Positions 34,127-46,293 are shown, counted from the first letter of the stretch. The stretch: DNA of 64,000 nucleotides from Phyllosticta citriasiana (GCA_038021145.1 JBBPHT010000018.1:236001-300000), one strand, 5' to 3'. Numbers and translations are program-made. Notes: a model not told the origin generated them from the sequence alone.

Positions 34127-35985
34127 ATGTCCGTGTCCATGTCCGTCGACCACGAAAAGGGCGTCTACAAGGCCAACACCAACCAGTCGCCGCCGCCCCC
34201 GCAGCCCCCAGCCTACGGCGAGGCATCAAATCACCAGGAACCGTGGAGCCGCCGCTTCATCGACAGCTTCAAGCGCGACCCCAATGCCCACGCCGCCGCT
34301 CCCGTCTCGCACGCCGGTGGCGCCGACGCCAAAGAGTACGACGTTGAAAACGCCGCCCAAGCCACGGCCGAGTCGCCGCTCCAGCGCAAGCTCAAGGGCC
34401 GCCACCTGCAAATGATTGCCATTGGAGGCTCAATCGGTTCGTCATCTTCGTCCTTGTCTCGTTGTCGCTGTCGTCTGTCTCTGACTCCCCGCCCCCTCCA
34501 GGTACTGGTCTCTTTGTCGGCTCCGGCAAGGCACTGGCCAATGGCGGCCCCGCCTCACTGCTCATCTCCTTCGGCCTGGTTGGCATCATGTTGTACTGCA
34601 CCGTTCACGCCCTGGGCGAAATGGCCGTCTTGTTCCCCGTCGCCGGTTCCTTCTCCGCCTATTCGACCCGCTTTATCGACCCCGCATGGGGCTTCGCAAT
34701 GGGCTGGAATTATGCACTGCAATGGCTCGTCGTGCTGCCGCTCGAAATCGTCGCCGCTTCAATTACCGTCAACTACTGGAATGAGGGTCGCATCGACAAT
34801 TCTGCCTGGGTGGCCATCTTCCTGGTGCTCATCGTCAGCATCAACCTGTTTGGCGTCAAGGGCTACGGCGAGGCCGAGTTTGTTTTTTCCATTGTCAAGG
34901 TGACGGCCGTCATTGGCTTCATCATCCTCGGCATCATCCTCAACTGCGGCGGCGGCCCCCAGGGTGGCTACATTGGCAACAAGTACTGGAGAGACCCGGG
35001 CGCTTTCAACCATGGCTTCAAGGGCTTGTGCAGCGTCTTTGTCACGGCCGCCTTTGCCTTTGCCGGTACCGAGCTCGTCGGTCTTGCTGCTGCCGAGACG
35101 GCCAACCCGCGCAAGTCGCTGCCCACGGCCGTCAAGCAGGTCTTTTGGCGCATCACCCTCTTCTACATTGTCTCACTGACCCTCATCGGCCTGCTGGTCC
35201 CATACAATGACGAGCGCCTGCTGAGCGGATCCTCGTCGGCCGACGCGACGGCCTCGCCCTTCGTCATTGCCATCAAGAACGCCGGCATCGACGGCCTGCC
35301 GTCCGTCATGAACGTCGTCATCATGATTGCCGTGCTCTCCGTCGGCAACTCGTCCATCTACGGCTCGTCGCGTACGCTGGCCGCGCTGGCCGAGCAGGGC
35401 CAGGCGCCCAAGATCCTCGCCTACATCGATCGCAAGGGTCGTCCCATGGTCGGCATTCTGCTGTCGTCGGTGCTGGGCTTCCTCGCCTTCATCGCCTCGT
35501 CGCCGGCCGAGGGCGACGTCTTCGACTGGCTGCTCGCCATCTCCGGTCTCTCGTCCATCTTCACCTGGGGCAGCATCTGCTTCGCGCACATCCGCTTCCG
35601 CCGGGGCTGGGCCGCGCAGGGCCACACGCTCGACGAACTGGCGTTCCGCAGCCAGCCCGGCGTCTACGGCAGCTGGATCGGCTTCGGCTTCAACGTGCTC
35701 GTCCTGATCGCCCAGTTCTGGACCGGCTTCTCGCCCATCGGCTACGCCAGCATGACCACCTCGGAGCTCGTCACCTCCTTCTTCCAGGCCTACCTCGCCG
35801 CCCCCATCGTCATCGCCTTCTACCTCGGCTACAAGTTCACCTACCGCCCGTCGATTCAGCGCGCGCACAACATGGATCTGCACACTGGCATCCGCGAGTT
35901 CAACCTTGCCGAGCTGATTGCTGAGGAGCGTGCCGAGCAGGCCAACTGGCCGCGCTGGAAGAAGGTGTACAAGTGGTTGTGCTAG
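34127..35985 (+). CDS. Amino acid permease, Gap1-like (YAT family), 597 aa
   Basis: Two exons, 34127-34436 and 34502-35985, with a 65-bp intron (GTTCGT...CCCCTCCAG, branch CTGAC) splitting a Gly codon. The join restores the family hallmark IGGSIGTGLFVGSG at the start of the first membrane helix; neither unspliced frame does. The first 95 or so residues are a hydrophilic cytosolic tail. About 12 hydrophobic segments follow, including ALGEMAVLFPVAGSFSAY, FAFAGTELVGLAAAETANPR and YGSSRTLAALAEQGQAP, all typical of fungal amino acid permeases of the APC superfamily. The protein ends KWLC; yeast permeases of this family end in a palmitoylated FWC, so the terminal Cys may be lipidated. It should import amino acids at the plasma membrane; substrate range cannot be read from sequence. 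The upstream leader is C/T-rich. Confidence 0.92.
34437..34501 (+). other. Intron of the permease gene
   Basis: GT-AG intron of 65 bp with CTGAC about 15 bases before the acceptor. It is T/C-rich and lies inside the first transmembrane hallmark. Confidence 0.9.
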
Positions 35986-36565
35986 TCCAGTAGCAGCGAG
36001 GGAGTGAGTGAGTGCATCGAGCAGCGAGTAGACCTAGTAGCGGCACTAGACTTGCCTTTCTTTGTTTCGGCGGAGTTTTTCTTTTCTTCCTTTTTCCTTC
36101 ATGTGAATCGCCTTTTTTGGGATCGGTTGGTCGGGTCGGAGCTGGAGGTGCGTGGTCGGAGGATACACAAAAAATCCCCTTCCTGTTCTCTTTTTTTTTT
36201 TTTTTTTTTTTTTCTTTTTCCCCTTTGCTTTTGCGTATGTAGGATCCTTCCCATCTCCGGGTCGAATTGAATGCCTTGATACCCCCTCACTGCTTTTCGC
36301 GCGCTCTTTGCTCTTTGCTCATCTGCGTCATTCCTTGGTGGTGGTGGTAATGGACTCGGCCAATTCAGCCTCGTCAGATCTGCTGAGCAGCGGAAGGCGG
36401 GAGGCTGGATCCGGTGATGCCACGCCATCCATGGTGAACTCAACTTGGTTGACGTCGCGGCGGTCAGGTCGGGTGGTACACGGAGGGTGGAGGGTCGCAC
36501 AGATCGTGGCCCCCGGACGAGGGCGACGGAGCCTCCATTCCTCATTCCTCCTCATTCCTTATTCC

Positions 36566-36609
<44 letters not shown>

Positions 36610-37078
36610 GCGTGGCGATACAAGGTAAGAAGGTAACACGGGCGGAGTCACCGAGAGACAGACAGACAGACAGACTGGCAGACAGGCAGAAGAGAAGAGG
36701 TGTGTAGGTAGGCAGATACCCGGCTCGTCTTACCCACACACACACACACACACACAACTCGCCTGCTTGCTACGCGCTGGCTGGCTGGCTGGCTGGCTGA
36801 CATGTCTTGACTGACCGACAGCCAGCCCACCTCCTCGAGGCTCGATCGATGGCGACTGACTGACTGACTGACTGATCGACCCACGGAATGAGTGGCGCAC
36901 GAACGCATCGCGGTGGTTGTGACAAACTTGCTCGTTACGAGGCTCCGTCATATTGGATGGTTGTACTGTGCTATACTATTTGTTGCTTCGTTTTGCGCGC
37001 TGGCACGCGAGCAAGCGAGCGAGCGAGCGCGCCGGCCGCCACCTAGCCGTTCATTCATTCGTTCATTCATTCATTCAT
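35986..37078. other. Permease 3' region with a second microsatellite cluster
   Basis: No gene. Repeats include poly-T 36191-36213, (ATC)n 36567-36609, (ACAG)n 36656-36674, (CA)n 36734-36756, (GGCT)n 36777-36799, (GACT)n 36853-36874, (GCGA)n 37014-37028 and (ATTC)n/(ATCC)n from 37,050 to 37,109. Confidence 0.7.
36567..36609 (+). repeat. (ATC)n microsatellite
   Basis: About fourteen ATC units, the longest trinucleotide run in this cluster. Confidence 0.95.
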
Positions 37079-37109
37079 TCATTCATCCATCCATCCATCC
37101 ATCCATCCA
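37050..37109 (+). repeat. (ATTC)n then (ATCC)n microsatellite
   Basis: Tetranucleotide runs that change unit from ATTC to ATCC part-way along, consistent with stepwise repeat evolution. Confidence 0.9.
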
Positions 37110-37369
37110 CACGCCACCACTGGTGTCTTTCCGTTGATCAACGTGGGTTCGGTTCGATTTTCAATCCTTAAGATGAGTGAATTCCATGCGGCAAGAATCC
37201 CCTCTTGCGTTGCATCTTCTCCGTAGCGTCGGATGATTTCGAATCCCCTGCGCACCAGCTCACCCTCCATAAGTCTGGCGTCGTTCAGGAGGCCCTTCAA
37301 GTCAAAGGTACTTGCAATCAACAACGCAAGTTTGATTGAATGTTCGCTGAATTTGTGTGTCGCCGCCAT
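37079..37369 (-). CDS. Unidentified short open frame, possible gene fragment, 96 aa
   Basis: Starts MAATHKFSEHSIKLALLIAS and continues with a helical-looking, charged sequence (LNDARLMEGELVRRGFEIIRR, WNSLILRIENR). Its composition resembles real protein more than the neighbouring random frames do, but the last 15 or so residues are only translated ATCC repeat (WMDGWMDE). It could be the surviving 5' part of a broken gene or an exon whose partner I cannot see. I do not recognise the family. Confidence is low. Confidence 0.3.
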   Translation of the reverse strand: MAATHKFSEHSIKLALLIASTFDLKGLLNDARLMEGELVRRGFEIIRRYGEDATQEGILAAWNSLILRIENRTEPTLINGKTPVVACGWMDGWMDE

Positions 37370-38230
37370 GATAGTTTCTGACGAGGCTGAGGTGGTTACC
37401 CTTGACCTGTGTGTCTCCGTGTTGTCAGTACGTCCAGGTCAACTGATCTGAACAAAACCTCCGAGACCACAGCGCAAATTTAAATTGAAGAAAGAAGTGA
37501 AGGACTGGGTTATGGAAAAACAAGTTACTCGGTCGCTGAGTCGGAATTTCACTGCTGCACCTATCCACCAGAAAGAGAATGCCTCGACTGAAGTACACTC
37601 GGAGCCAAAAGTTTCACTGCCAATCGCTGAATACAAATAGCGCAGAGTGATGCGGCGCAGTTAATGCAACAAATGGCTTGCGTCGTGACGATTGGAGGCT
37701 CCGTATGCCTTGCCCTGTCTTGGATCGACCTTGAGGCCAACAAAAAACGTTTAGGCAACGTAGAGATTGATTGATTGGCTTGGAACCTTGCTGAACAAGT
37801 GGGTAAGCAGCTGACCGGCAGCTACCTGCGTGAATATAGCGGCTCAGCGACACATGGTGGGTGGGTTCATGAAACTTTCAATGATGATGGGTTCGTTCTG
37901 CACACCCCTAACTTATCCTCCGCGGGCTCTTCGACGCCCCGTTCACGACGTGTCATCAGCCGATGCAGGCTTCAGAGCCCTACCTAACGAGGTTGATGCA
38001 AGGCGCAATAGAAGGCTGTCTCCCTTAGCTTATGACTTTACCGATGGACTTCGACCAAGAGAGCAGTCGAACCCATTTTCCGGTTCCAACTTCACTAAAG
38101 TGGCATCACTGGATTTGAGTGGATGCCAAAACCAGGAAAAACAAAAGGTATTCCCTCCTGATACATGCAACATGGAGGTGCAGGTACTTACGCGAACGTC
38201 ATCGCATTTTCAGTCTTCTGATGTCAATAG
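37370..38230. other. Intergenic, no supported gene
   Basis: Overlapping short frames on both strands without a domain. The 5' end of the TPR-CHAT relic may reach into the right part, but I cannot trace it. Confidence 0.4.
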
Positions 38231-41200
38231 ATTCCGCGTTCTTTGGAGGATGTCGAGACCTTGGAGGCCGAACCGTTGATACTTGGTACCTCGCCTGGAG
38301 AAGCCAACTCAGAAAGACCTTCCATTGCTAGAGAACTCTCGCGGGTGCTTTATCGACGATTCTGCATCACTGAAGACATGGAGCACTTGGAAGAGGCCAC
38401 TGCGCAAGCTCGAGAAGCAGCGGATTAGGCAGTGCAGTACCACTCCTTTACGCAAGAATCCTCCCTGAACCTGGCAAACTTATGTTGCCGTTGGTACCGG
38501 CAAATGAAAGAAACCGAAGAATTGCCGCTCGAGTCCTCGCCACTGGAAATGCAGAGTCAAGCACTGGTCGAGCTATTTACGGCAATCGAGCGTCTTTCCC
38601 TCGCCCTAGAACACGTTCCGGATGATCATCATGAGCTGCCTGGCTTTCAAAACTACCTGGCGCGAATGATCTACGACCGCGCTCGGCCCACAAGAGATGC
38701 CCAGGATTTCAAAGGCGCCGTTAGCCTCGCCAAAAGCGCCCTGCGATCTGTCTTCCAGTCGACTCCCCAGCCGAGCGATATTCCGGGATTTTTCATCCAG
38801 ACCTACCGGAGAAATCCTGGCCCATAGCCACATTCACCTCGGAGAACTGACCGAAGACGAAACGGTGGACCTCAGCTACCAGCAGACACACACAGGCTGT
38901 AGGCAGCACTCTCCCAAAGCATTTCCTCTCGGCGTATGATGATATGAAAAGCCAAGATCATCCTGATCAGAAGAAGCGAAGCATGGAAATGCTCGGCCGT
39001 GGCGACCGACTCTTTTACAAGAAGAATTTCAGCGACGCCGGAAAGTTTGCCTACCTGGAACAGGCCATAATTATCTACGAGGATGCGATCGGGGAACATG
39101 ATCTATCGGACGATACTCGCCGAGCCTGGAGATTCAGGAGACTTTCCAAATGCTTCTGCATGCGTTATCTAGCCAAATTCGCTATCGAGGACCTCCGAAA
39201 GGTGCGCAGAGATTGGATCCTCGAGACAATCCAGACCGAGGAGATATCTTGAGAGATTTGGCAGAGGTTCACAGATATCTGTTCCTATGCACGGGCCGCG
39301 TTGGGAGCCTCCATGAAGCAGTCGAAACGCTGGAGGACGCCGTAAGTTTGAGGCGTGATTGGGACATCAGAGACCGACCGCACAGCCTTCGCAGCCTAGC
39401 CTTGATGCTGCATGAGCGATTCAAGGTCCACAACAACGAAGACGATATCAGGACCGCAGAAGAAAGGATTGCGCAGGCAATTGAACTAGCTTCCGGCCAT
39501 CAGAATCGACTCAAGGCCTTTTTGAATACCCACGCAGACATTCTCAAAGGCCGCTACACGAAGACGTACAAACCCGAAGATCTCGAACTTGCAATCCAGA
39601 AAGCTATCGAATCAAAGGACTTGTGCGCAGGAGACCCACTGAACTTCCATCAGGCTTGCTCCCTGGTTGGCGTTCTGTACAAGCTCAAATTCGCAAGATC
39701 TCAACGCGACGAACACTTTAATAACGCTCTTGTGTACTTGCGACTGGCTAGGGAGTCGGCCCCAGTAGGCAGTGAGTATCACACCCAAACCTTGATACGC
39801 ATAGCCGTCACTGTGGGAGACTTGTACAATCAGACCGGGAAGGCCGAATTGCTCGAAGAAGCAATCGCGTCTGCTCGACAGGCGATTTTATCAGCACCTG
39901 AGCAAAATAAATCCATTTATGAAATGAGAACGAACTTGGGGGCACTACTGCTCGACCGTTGCAAATCCGGGGGAAAAGCGAATCATGCGGAATCTGGTGA
40001 CGCGGGCATTGAAGCCTCCCGGCTTGCCGACTTGAACGAAGCGATTGGATACTTTGAGCAGTCACTGGAAGCTGTGGATAGCACCGGATTGGACTGGGGC
40101 ACTCGGGCCTTCGGCCTCTCGTTCATGCTCTCATACAGGGCACAACTGACGGGCGACATTTCGTCTCTGCCCACAGCCTCCAAGTTACTGCTTATGAGCG
40201 TGGAAAACGAGGCAGAGCCTCCTTTGAACTGGATATCTATGGCTAGCAGGGCTCTCCGCTACATTTGGAGCGACAACAAAGGAATCGTGGAGTTGCAAGA
40301 CAGACTGGCCAAAGTCGCCATCGATCTTTTGCCCTACGCGTGCAGCCGGGAGCTGTCCCGCGAAGACTAACAGTTAGCAATTAGGGTCGCCGAAGGGTTT
40401 GCTGCGGATAGTTGCTCCTTCTCACTCGAACTCGAAAACGTCGAAAAAGCTCTCCAGAGAGTCGAGTACGGCCGCGGGTTGATCTTGGGGCATTTGATTG
40501 ACAGGAAAGACGACATTACAGGCATGAGAGAAAAGCATGTTGACCTTGCCCAAAGCTATCCGGATCTCCGGGACAGGGCATTTCGTCCCATCGCGGAGGA
40601 GAGGCTAAGCGTCAATTAGGGGACGGTGGTTGAAGGTCAGGAAAGCTCACTTGAAGTTGCGCGATTGCGAAAAGGAGATTCGCCGCCAGCACGGCTTCGA
40701 GAACTTCCAGAAGCCAAATTCTCTGGAAGAGCTCCAGTGGTGCGCAACTCACGGCCCCATTGTTGTTGTGAACGTCACTTGTTTGAGTTCTGACGCCGTC
40801 ATCCTCACCAAGTCTAAAGTGGCCACCATACCACTCCCAGAATGATGACCGATATTCCACAGCTCTTCCAAGGTGCTCTGGGAAGATATGCAGCTGGGAT
40901 GAGGACGTCCAATACGACGATTGATGATTCAAATTCCTTCGCTTTCGATGAACCAGTAGGAAGAAGTGGCTCCAGCACAAAGAATTGGTCAAGGCTGAGT
41001 CAACCTATTGAGAAAGATCTCGGGGGGCCGAGTAACACTGAGTTGCTCACCTGGCTATGGAAATCGTGCGTCCGTCCGGTGATCAGGAAGCTTCAAGACC
41101 TCGACATATCGCCCGACACAGCGGGGAATCTGGAGCCCGATCAACACGAAGCCTTTTGGAACTCGGCCAGCACGTGTCTGGATTGGATGAAGCCATCGTA

Positions 41201-41888
41201 CGCTCCGACGATTAGAGCACTGAAGTATGCGAGAGCACGAGCCAAGATGGCACAGCTGGATGAGAGGCCTGCTGTTTTGGTAGTCATCATGCCGTCGACA
41301 CCCGGCCAGTCCGACTTGACCGGAGTCTTGCGAGAGAAGGCCGCGGTCCAAGCAGCCGCGGCCAACTTTCAAGTAAACAGTCTGCCGGACTATCCTGCCG
41401 CCGATGCTGTCCTGGCAAGCCTCCCTGGATCATAAGTCGTCCACTTCGCATGCCACGGCATGTCCGACCCGGTCAATCTCGACGAAAGCCACATTCTCCT
41501 CCAGAAGAGAGTAATACCGGACAAACCCACCGTCGGAAACATCCTGGACAACACGGCGCCCGACGGATCCGAGAACTGGCTGGTCTATCTGTCAGCATGC
41601 TCAACAGCCCATGTAAAAGCCGACAAGATAGGCGACGAAAACCTGCATCTGGCCAGCACCTTCCAGGTCACCGAATTTTGCTCACGCTATCGGTTCCCTG
41701 TGGTCGGCGGACGGCAACATTTGCGTCGAGATTGCATGTCTCTTTTTTACCAAGGGCTTTCAAAGTACTCTGGAGATGAGCGCAAGCTTGCCGTTGCTCA
41801 CGCGTTGCGCGAGGCGGTGATCCAAATTAGGAACCAGCACTACAACAGCCCTGCTCTTTGGGCACCTTCTATTCATTTTCGCGCGTAG
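38231..41888 (+). pseudogene. TPR-CHAT protein (caspase-like fold), inactivated relic
   Basis: Translations in shifting frames make one collinear fungal TPR-CHAT protein. TPR-type helices run from 38.24 to 40.4 kb (for example LEEATAQAREAAD, SLHEAVETLEDAVSLRR, LLEEAIASARQAIL). The family's linker HGFENF...GPIVVVNVT lies near 40.7 kb, followed by TWLWKSCVRPVI, SYAPTIRALKYAR and the CHAT core. The catalytic His is in HFACHG (41442-41459) and the Cys in LSACST (codon 41598-41600); both remain. Disabling changes are in-frame stops at 38426-38428, 40368-40370, 40617-40619 and 41433-41435, plus frameshifts near 38.80, 38.93, 39.24, 40.66 and 40.84 kb. Introns do not explain isolated stops in otherwise continuous frames. 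CpA is not depleted, so this is ordinary decay, not RIP. CHAT proteases act in regulated signalling or cell death in other organisms; the ancestral role here is unknown. Confidence 0.85.
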
Positions 41889-44620
41889 GAGGTTCCCGGG
41901 TTTGAATCATTGGGAACAGATCGTGAGCGGGGTAAACTTGGTGCTTCGTTCGTGAACAATTCCTGCAGAGTATACAGAAAAGATTCAGAACAGGCATGAT
42001 GAGGTTAGAGCCTACTCAACGTCTTTGTGTGTATCAAAGGAGTTCACTACCGCGACAAGTGGCTAGATTTGTGTGTTAGTAGGGCTTCATTGGTACGTTG
42101 CAGATGAAGAAGCCCGCCGAGGCGCGTCAGTCCGTTTCCGTCTCCTCCGCCCCACAGGTTAGCTTCTGCGAGAGAGCTTCCTTCTCGCTGATCATGATTG
42201 CCATGATATCTATGAAGAGTGCTCATTTTGAAGGTCGTTTGTGGTGAGGTGACGGCGGCGGCGGCGGCGGCGGCAAAATCAAAACCTCGACAACGTTGAC
42301 GATGGCAGCGGCAAGCGACATGTTGGCACCCGGCTGCGGAGCCTCCCAGAAAGCGAGTGAGAGCTGAACTGGAGTGGTTGATTGCTTACAGCACCGTTTA
42401 TGGTGAAGTGACGGCGACGGCAGCAGCCTGGCAACATCTGTAACTCCGCGACGACAACATCAGCAAGAGCAAGCAAGGCCTACGATTCCACCGCCTGCAT
42501 GCACAACCCTCAAACCCTTCGTCAAATGCCAAAGATGCAGCCACCATTACATCACCAGCGGGTCCAACCTGACAGATTTGGGAGGGCGAAGGGCCATTTA
42601 GCTACCTAGCGCCTGAAACAGTCTAAATTGTAAGTCTGGTGGTGGTAAACGGCTAATGGTCTGGAGTTCGATTCTTGTCGGTGTCTCGAGCCCCAGGCAG
42701 TGAGGGATACTTCTTCCGTCCTGAACCCTGCGGACAGATGTAGGCTGTGGGATTCGGTCCATGGCTGAACTGTTTTGTCTTTTTTGCTCTGGATCTTTGA
42801 CTCTTTTTGCCACTTCCGATCAGTGGTGGTGGTGGTAGTAGTGAATGAACTACATGTAGGATGCGTCTGCTTGATCTTACACGCTATTTTCCTGTGGCGC
42901 AGAACCTCTTTCTTGCACGGTATCTCTCACATCACCTCCTGCGAAAGGCCCTCCTGAATCATTTCACACGCCGCTCTTACGGGACGTGATGGCCTTCCCC
43001 GGCTTTGACGGCTTGAATTCCAGCCCAGCCCCGGTCAGGAGAACCACTGGTTGCGCAAGACTGGAATACTCCATGTGCGCGTGATGCCCGAGCAACAATG
43101 TTTGCACATGGATGCTCCCTATCCGAGGACGTACTGCAGTAATGATGCTTTGAAGATCTATGCTCTCAGCTGAGCAGAGTGTGGGGGGAGAGGAGCAGAA
43201 GGGAGAGTTTTTGTACTCTAGGTATGACGTCCGCATATTGCACAACCAGACCGCCGCGTGAGCGCAGTGACTCAAGACCAAGACCACGTGGAGGAGGCAT
43301 GAGAGCATCAAAAGGGTGAGGGGCGAGGGCGAGGGCGCGCAACGAGTCGTGGGGAAGCTTCTACTCAACGAAGTGCCTTCTTGGAGTATAAAGGCGAGAC
43401 CTCGTGAATATCGACAACCCGTTAGCAGCAACAGTATAATCCTGTAATCGTGGCAACAAGAATTCTCAGCACCGGGACTGATGCCAACTCTACTGCGATT
43501 GTCGGCGAGATCTTCCTGCTCTTTGCACATTGCTCCAAATCTAGTCAGTCAGGCTTCGAAGGTTCAAACTACCGACCACCATCATCAGAGCTAAGTGCTG
43601 CAATGAAGGCTCCTCATTACCGAACATCGTGATGGGGACAACACCCATGGCCAAGGTGTTGGCAGGTCCTCTCGCAAAATGAAGAGGAAGCAATGCGTAT
43701 GAAAAGGCAAACACAGAGCACCAGTGTGCAGGTTGAAGTTCATCTTGCCTTTCCAAAGCACGCAGGCGGCTTTTGGGGAGTGGGGCGAGATTATGGGGTG
43801 ACAGGACAAATTTTAAATACTGGGGGCTTTGAGGTAGGGCCAATACTCCACGTGCACATGATGACCAACGCACGCGATCGGGACAGACACTTGCCATGGC
43901 CATGCGTGGCTCCTTGCCGTAAGAGCTTGTAACGATGATGTCGAGATTCGTGGGTAGTTAATGGATTGATCATGTCGTTAATCTTTGCCGTTATCCCGAA
44001 TACGTATGTTGCTTGTTTGAGTGAAGGAAAGATGTGAAGCAGTGTTGAGCCGCCGTGAAAATGATGAAATCCGCCGCAAAGGAACCAAAAGGGGATAATC
44101 AAACACCAACGCGGGAAAGGTGAGATGTTGGAGAAGAAATAGGAGGGAATTTTCGAGTTGGGAAACATGACTGTGTGATTATTTCTAGTTTTGCATTCCG
44201 TCCTTTTTGTAATGTCTTTGAGAAGCGTTCGGGGGAGTAGAGAATGGCAATGGATGGGGTATAGCTGTAGACACAATGAAAAATGAAAGTCGAGGAGGTG
44301 GCGATTGGAAATAAGAAGTCGTAAACGTCATATAGTGTCGTATACTCTTTAGATGTTGAAGTTTTCGCGGGAGACGTATGATTTTGGTCTTGTCGGAAGA
44401 AAAATGCTATCAGTGGGCGTCGAAAGAAATAGCACACCCTGGGTTTAGCTGCAGTTGTGGACGACAGCTTCCCAGGCGCAACTGGGGCAGTGGATGAATG
44501 CTACCTCAGCCGCAACATTTCTTTTGACATCCACTACGACAGCCTTGCATTAAAGCTGCAAGTCACGCCACATTCCAGGCCACGATGACTTGTGTGACCA
44601 TATTGAACAACCTCTGCAGG
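41889..44620. other. Intergenic, no supported gene
   Basis: Contains a (GGC)n run (42252-42273), a related G/C-rich repeat near 42,410 and several long frames such as minus 42964-43530 that lack any domain. Similar phrases (AATACTCCA followed by TG/CACATGATG) occur near 43,065 and 43,845, hinting at an old short duplication. Confidence 0.5.
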
Positions 44621-45082
44621 TCAAACAAAATACCTGGCCAGCTTAGCCAAGCTCATGAAGCTCTGGAAATTCAAGCCCTCGCGGTCATAGTCCCTACCAT
44701 AGCCGGTACTGCCATAGTAGCCGCTGCTGTAGCTCCGCGAACCGAAATTGCTCAGACCGGGACCGCCGAGGGCGCCGTTCAATGCCCGCGGCAGGCTGAT
44801 GCCGTACTGCCGCAAGATTCCATGAAGCGCGCCGCTGCTGAGGAGCGGCCCGAGGACCATGAAAAAGAGCTTAATCGGGTGGCGCCGGGCATAGTCGTAG
44901 AGCTCGCGCAGCAGACGCCGGAGCTGATGGAGCAGCCGTTGGATGTATCCGTCGCGCGGGCGTCGCTTGTAGTACGAGGACGAATGCGAATGGGTGGAAT
45001 AATGGCTGCCGGGCCCGCGCGAGTACGAGGGACGGTAGGTCGAGTGGGAAGAGTATGGAGAACGAGAATTGAACCAGGCCAT
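44621..45082 (-). CDS. Small Ser/Tyr/Arg/Gly-rich protein with one hydrophobic segment, 153 aa
   Basis: The start is taken at the ATG of MAWFNSRSPYSS, whose context is CCATGG. A longer in-frame extension upstream has no ATG advantage and reads like leader sequence. Residues 1-48 or so are Ser/Tyr/Arg/His-rich. A basic amphipathic stretch follows (RDGYIQRLLHQLRRLLRELYDYARRHP), then a hydrophobic segment (KLFFMVLGPLLSSGALHGIL) that could be membrane-spanning, then a Gly/Ser/Tyr-rich tail ending LAKLARYFV. I do not recognise a named family; the layout suggests a small membrane-associated fungal protein. No intron is needed. It is transcribed away from the J-domain gene, 1.2 kb distant. Confidence 0.6.
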   Translation of the reverse strand: MAWFNSRSPYSSHSTYRPSYSRGPGSHYSTHSHSSSYYKRRPRDGYIQRLLHQLRRLLRELYDYARRHPIKLFFMVLGPLLSSGALHGILRQYGISLPRALNGALGGPGLSNFGSRSYSSGYYGSTGYGRDYDREGLNFQSFMSLAKLARYFV

Positions 45083-46293
45083 GGTTGAATGAGAGTGATG
45101 GCTGGGGCGCACAACGCGGTAGCGACGAACGGTAGCCGTGGTTGCGGTTGAAGCGGTCTTATGCCCAACGGCGCGACAGGGTATCTGGCGATGAGCAAGG
45201 TCGATACAGCCCAAAGAGGCGAGCTGGATTGACAGCGAGGAGGGCGAAGATTGTAGATCAACGAATGGCGTGGGAGATGTGAGGGAATCCGCACGTCTAG
45301 TTACAGCGGTCGTGTTGGAAAAAGGGCCGACGTTAGGCACGAGGTAAGGCGGATCACAGGCGGCAAGTGGAGACTTCAACAGCTGTCAATTGCAAATTCG
45401 ACAAGGTGCAGCAGTGGTCAAAACCGGTGAGAGCAAAAGGGAAGAGTGGTGGAGGATCCGAGTCGAAGAAAAGTGTGGAGGCGAGTACGGCAGGGACTCG
45501 AGTCGGGACTAGAGATGCAAGGCGCCCGGGAGGTCAAGGGCACGAATGAGAGGGGCTGAGGATGCCGCGCCATGGCTCTACCCCAATGCCACGGGGCTCG
45601 CGATGCTGGACCGGAGGATACATGCGGAGCGTGGTTGGGATGGCGCAAAGACAGTTGCACAACGTCTGGCTGGGCTCGACTGTTGGAGAGAGAGAGGGAG
45701 GGAGAGGTCAAAGGCGATGATGGTTGCAGGATGCGGGTTTTTGACTGATCATCTGAGGACGTCCATCCTTGCAGCGTCGCGGATGCAGCTTTAGCCTCCG
45801 CCGCCGCAAACAGAGGGGCCAGCTTCCAAAGGCAATTGTTCTCTTGATGATGTTGAATGCACAGACGGGGAGGTTCCCTGATGTGGAGACGGAGCGGACC
45901 GGCTGGGCGTTGTGCTTTGAGCGGGTAGGGGTGGTCGAGGCTTTGCTCGTGGCCCATGTGGAGTCGCAGTACGCATGCAGTTTGCAGATGCAGATGTGAG
46001 AGTATGCGAGGGAGCAGCTTGAGGTCGACGAAAGTGTGAGGAATTCCGGCGTCTTGGACAGTCGAGTGGGCGAGGTGAGTCGAAGAGCAGGAGAAGAAAT
46101 TGAAAGAATGCCTCAGGCAACACGTGCCAGGAGACCCGACCCTGCCTGCCCGGGCCCGGGCCCGAGCGGTGGCGACGTCATTGCCGACATCTTCAGGTTG
46201 TTCCAGTCACGTCTCCTCTCTAGCACGAGGTCCTGGCCCAACATCCATATCAACCTTCTGTCCTGCTCCCCCTTCGCACGATTATCCGTCGAC
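45083..46293. other. Divergent intergenic region
   Basis: Lies between the small minus-strand protein and the J-domain gene, so it should contain both promoters. Long frames on both strands overlap each other and carry no domain. A GCCCGGGCCCGGGC palindromic GC block occurs near 46,150. Confidence 0.45.

Noticed and set aside
35173..35883. Minus-strand frame of 236 aa opposite the permease
   Set aside because: Asp/Gly/Glu-rich mirror of a codon-biased membrane protein; no family.
42610..42690. GAGTTCGATTC, a B-box-like string
   Set aside because: No matching A box, D arm or acceptor stem upstream.
42964..43530. Minus-strand frame of 188 aa
   Set aside because: No domain, no signal peptide at its start, odd composition; left as intergenic.
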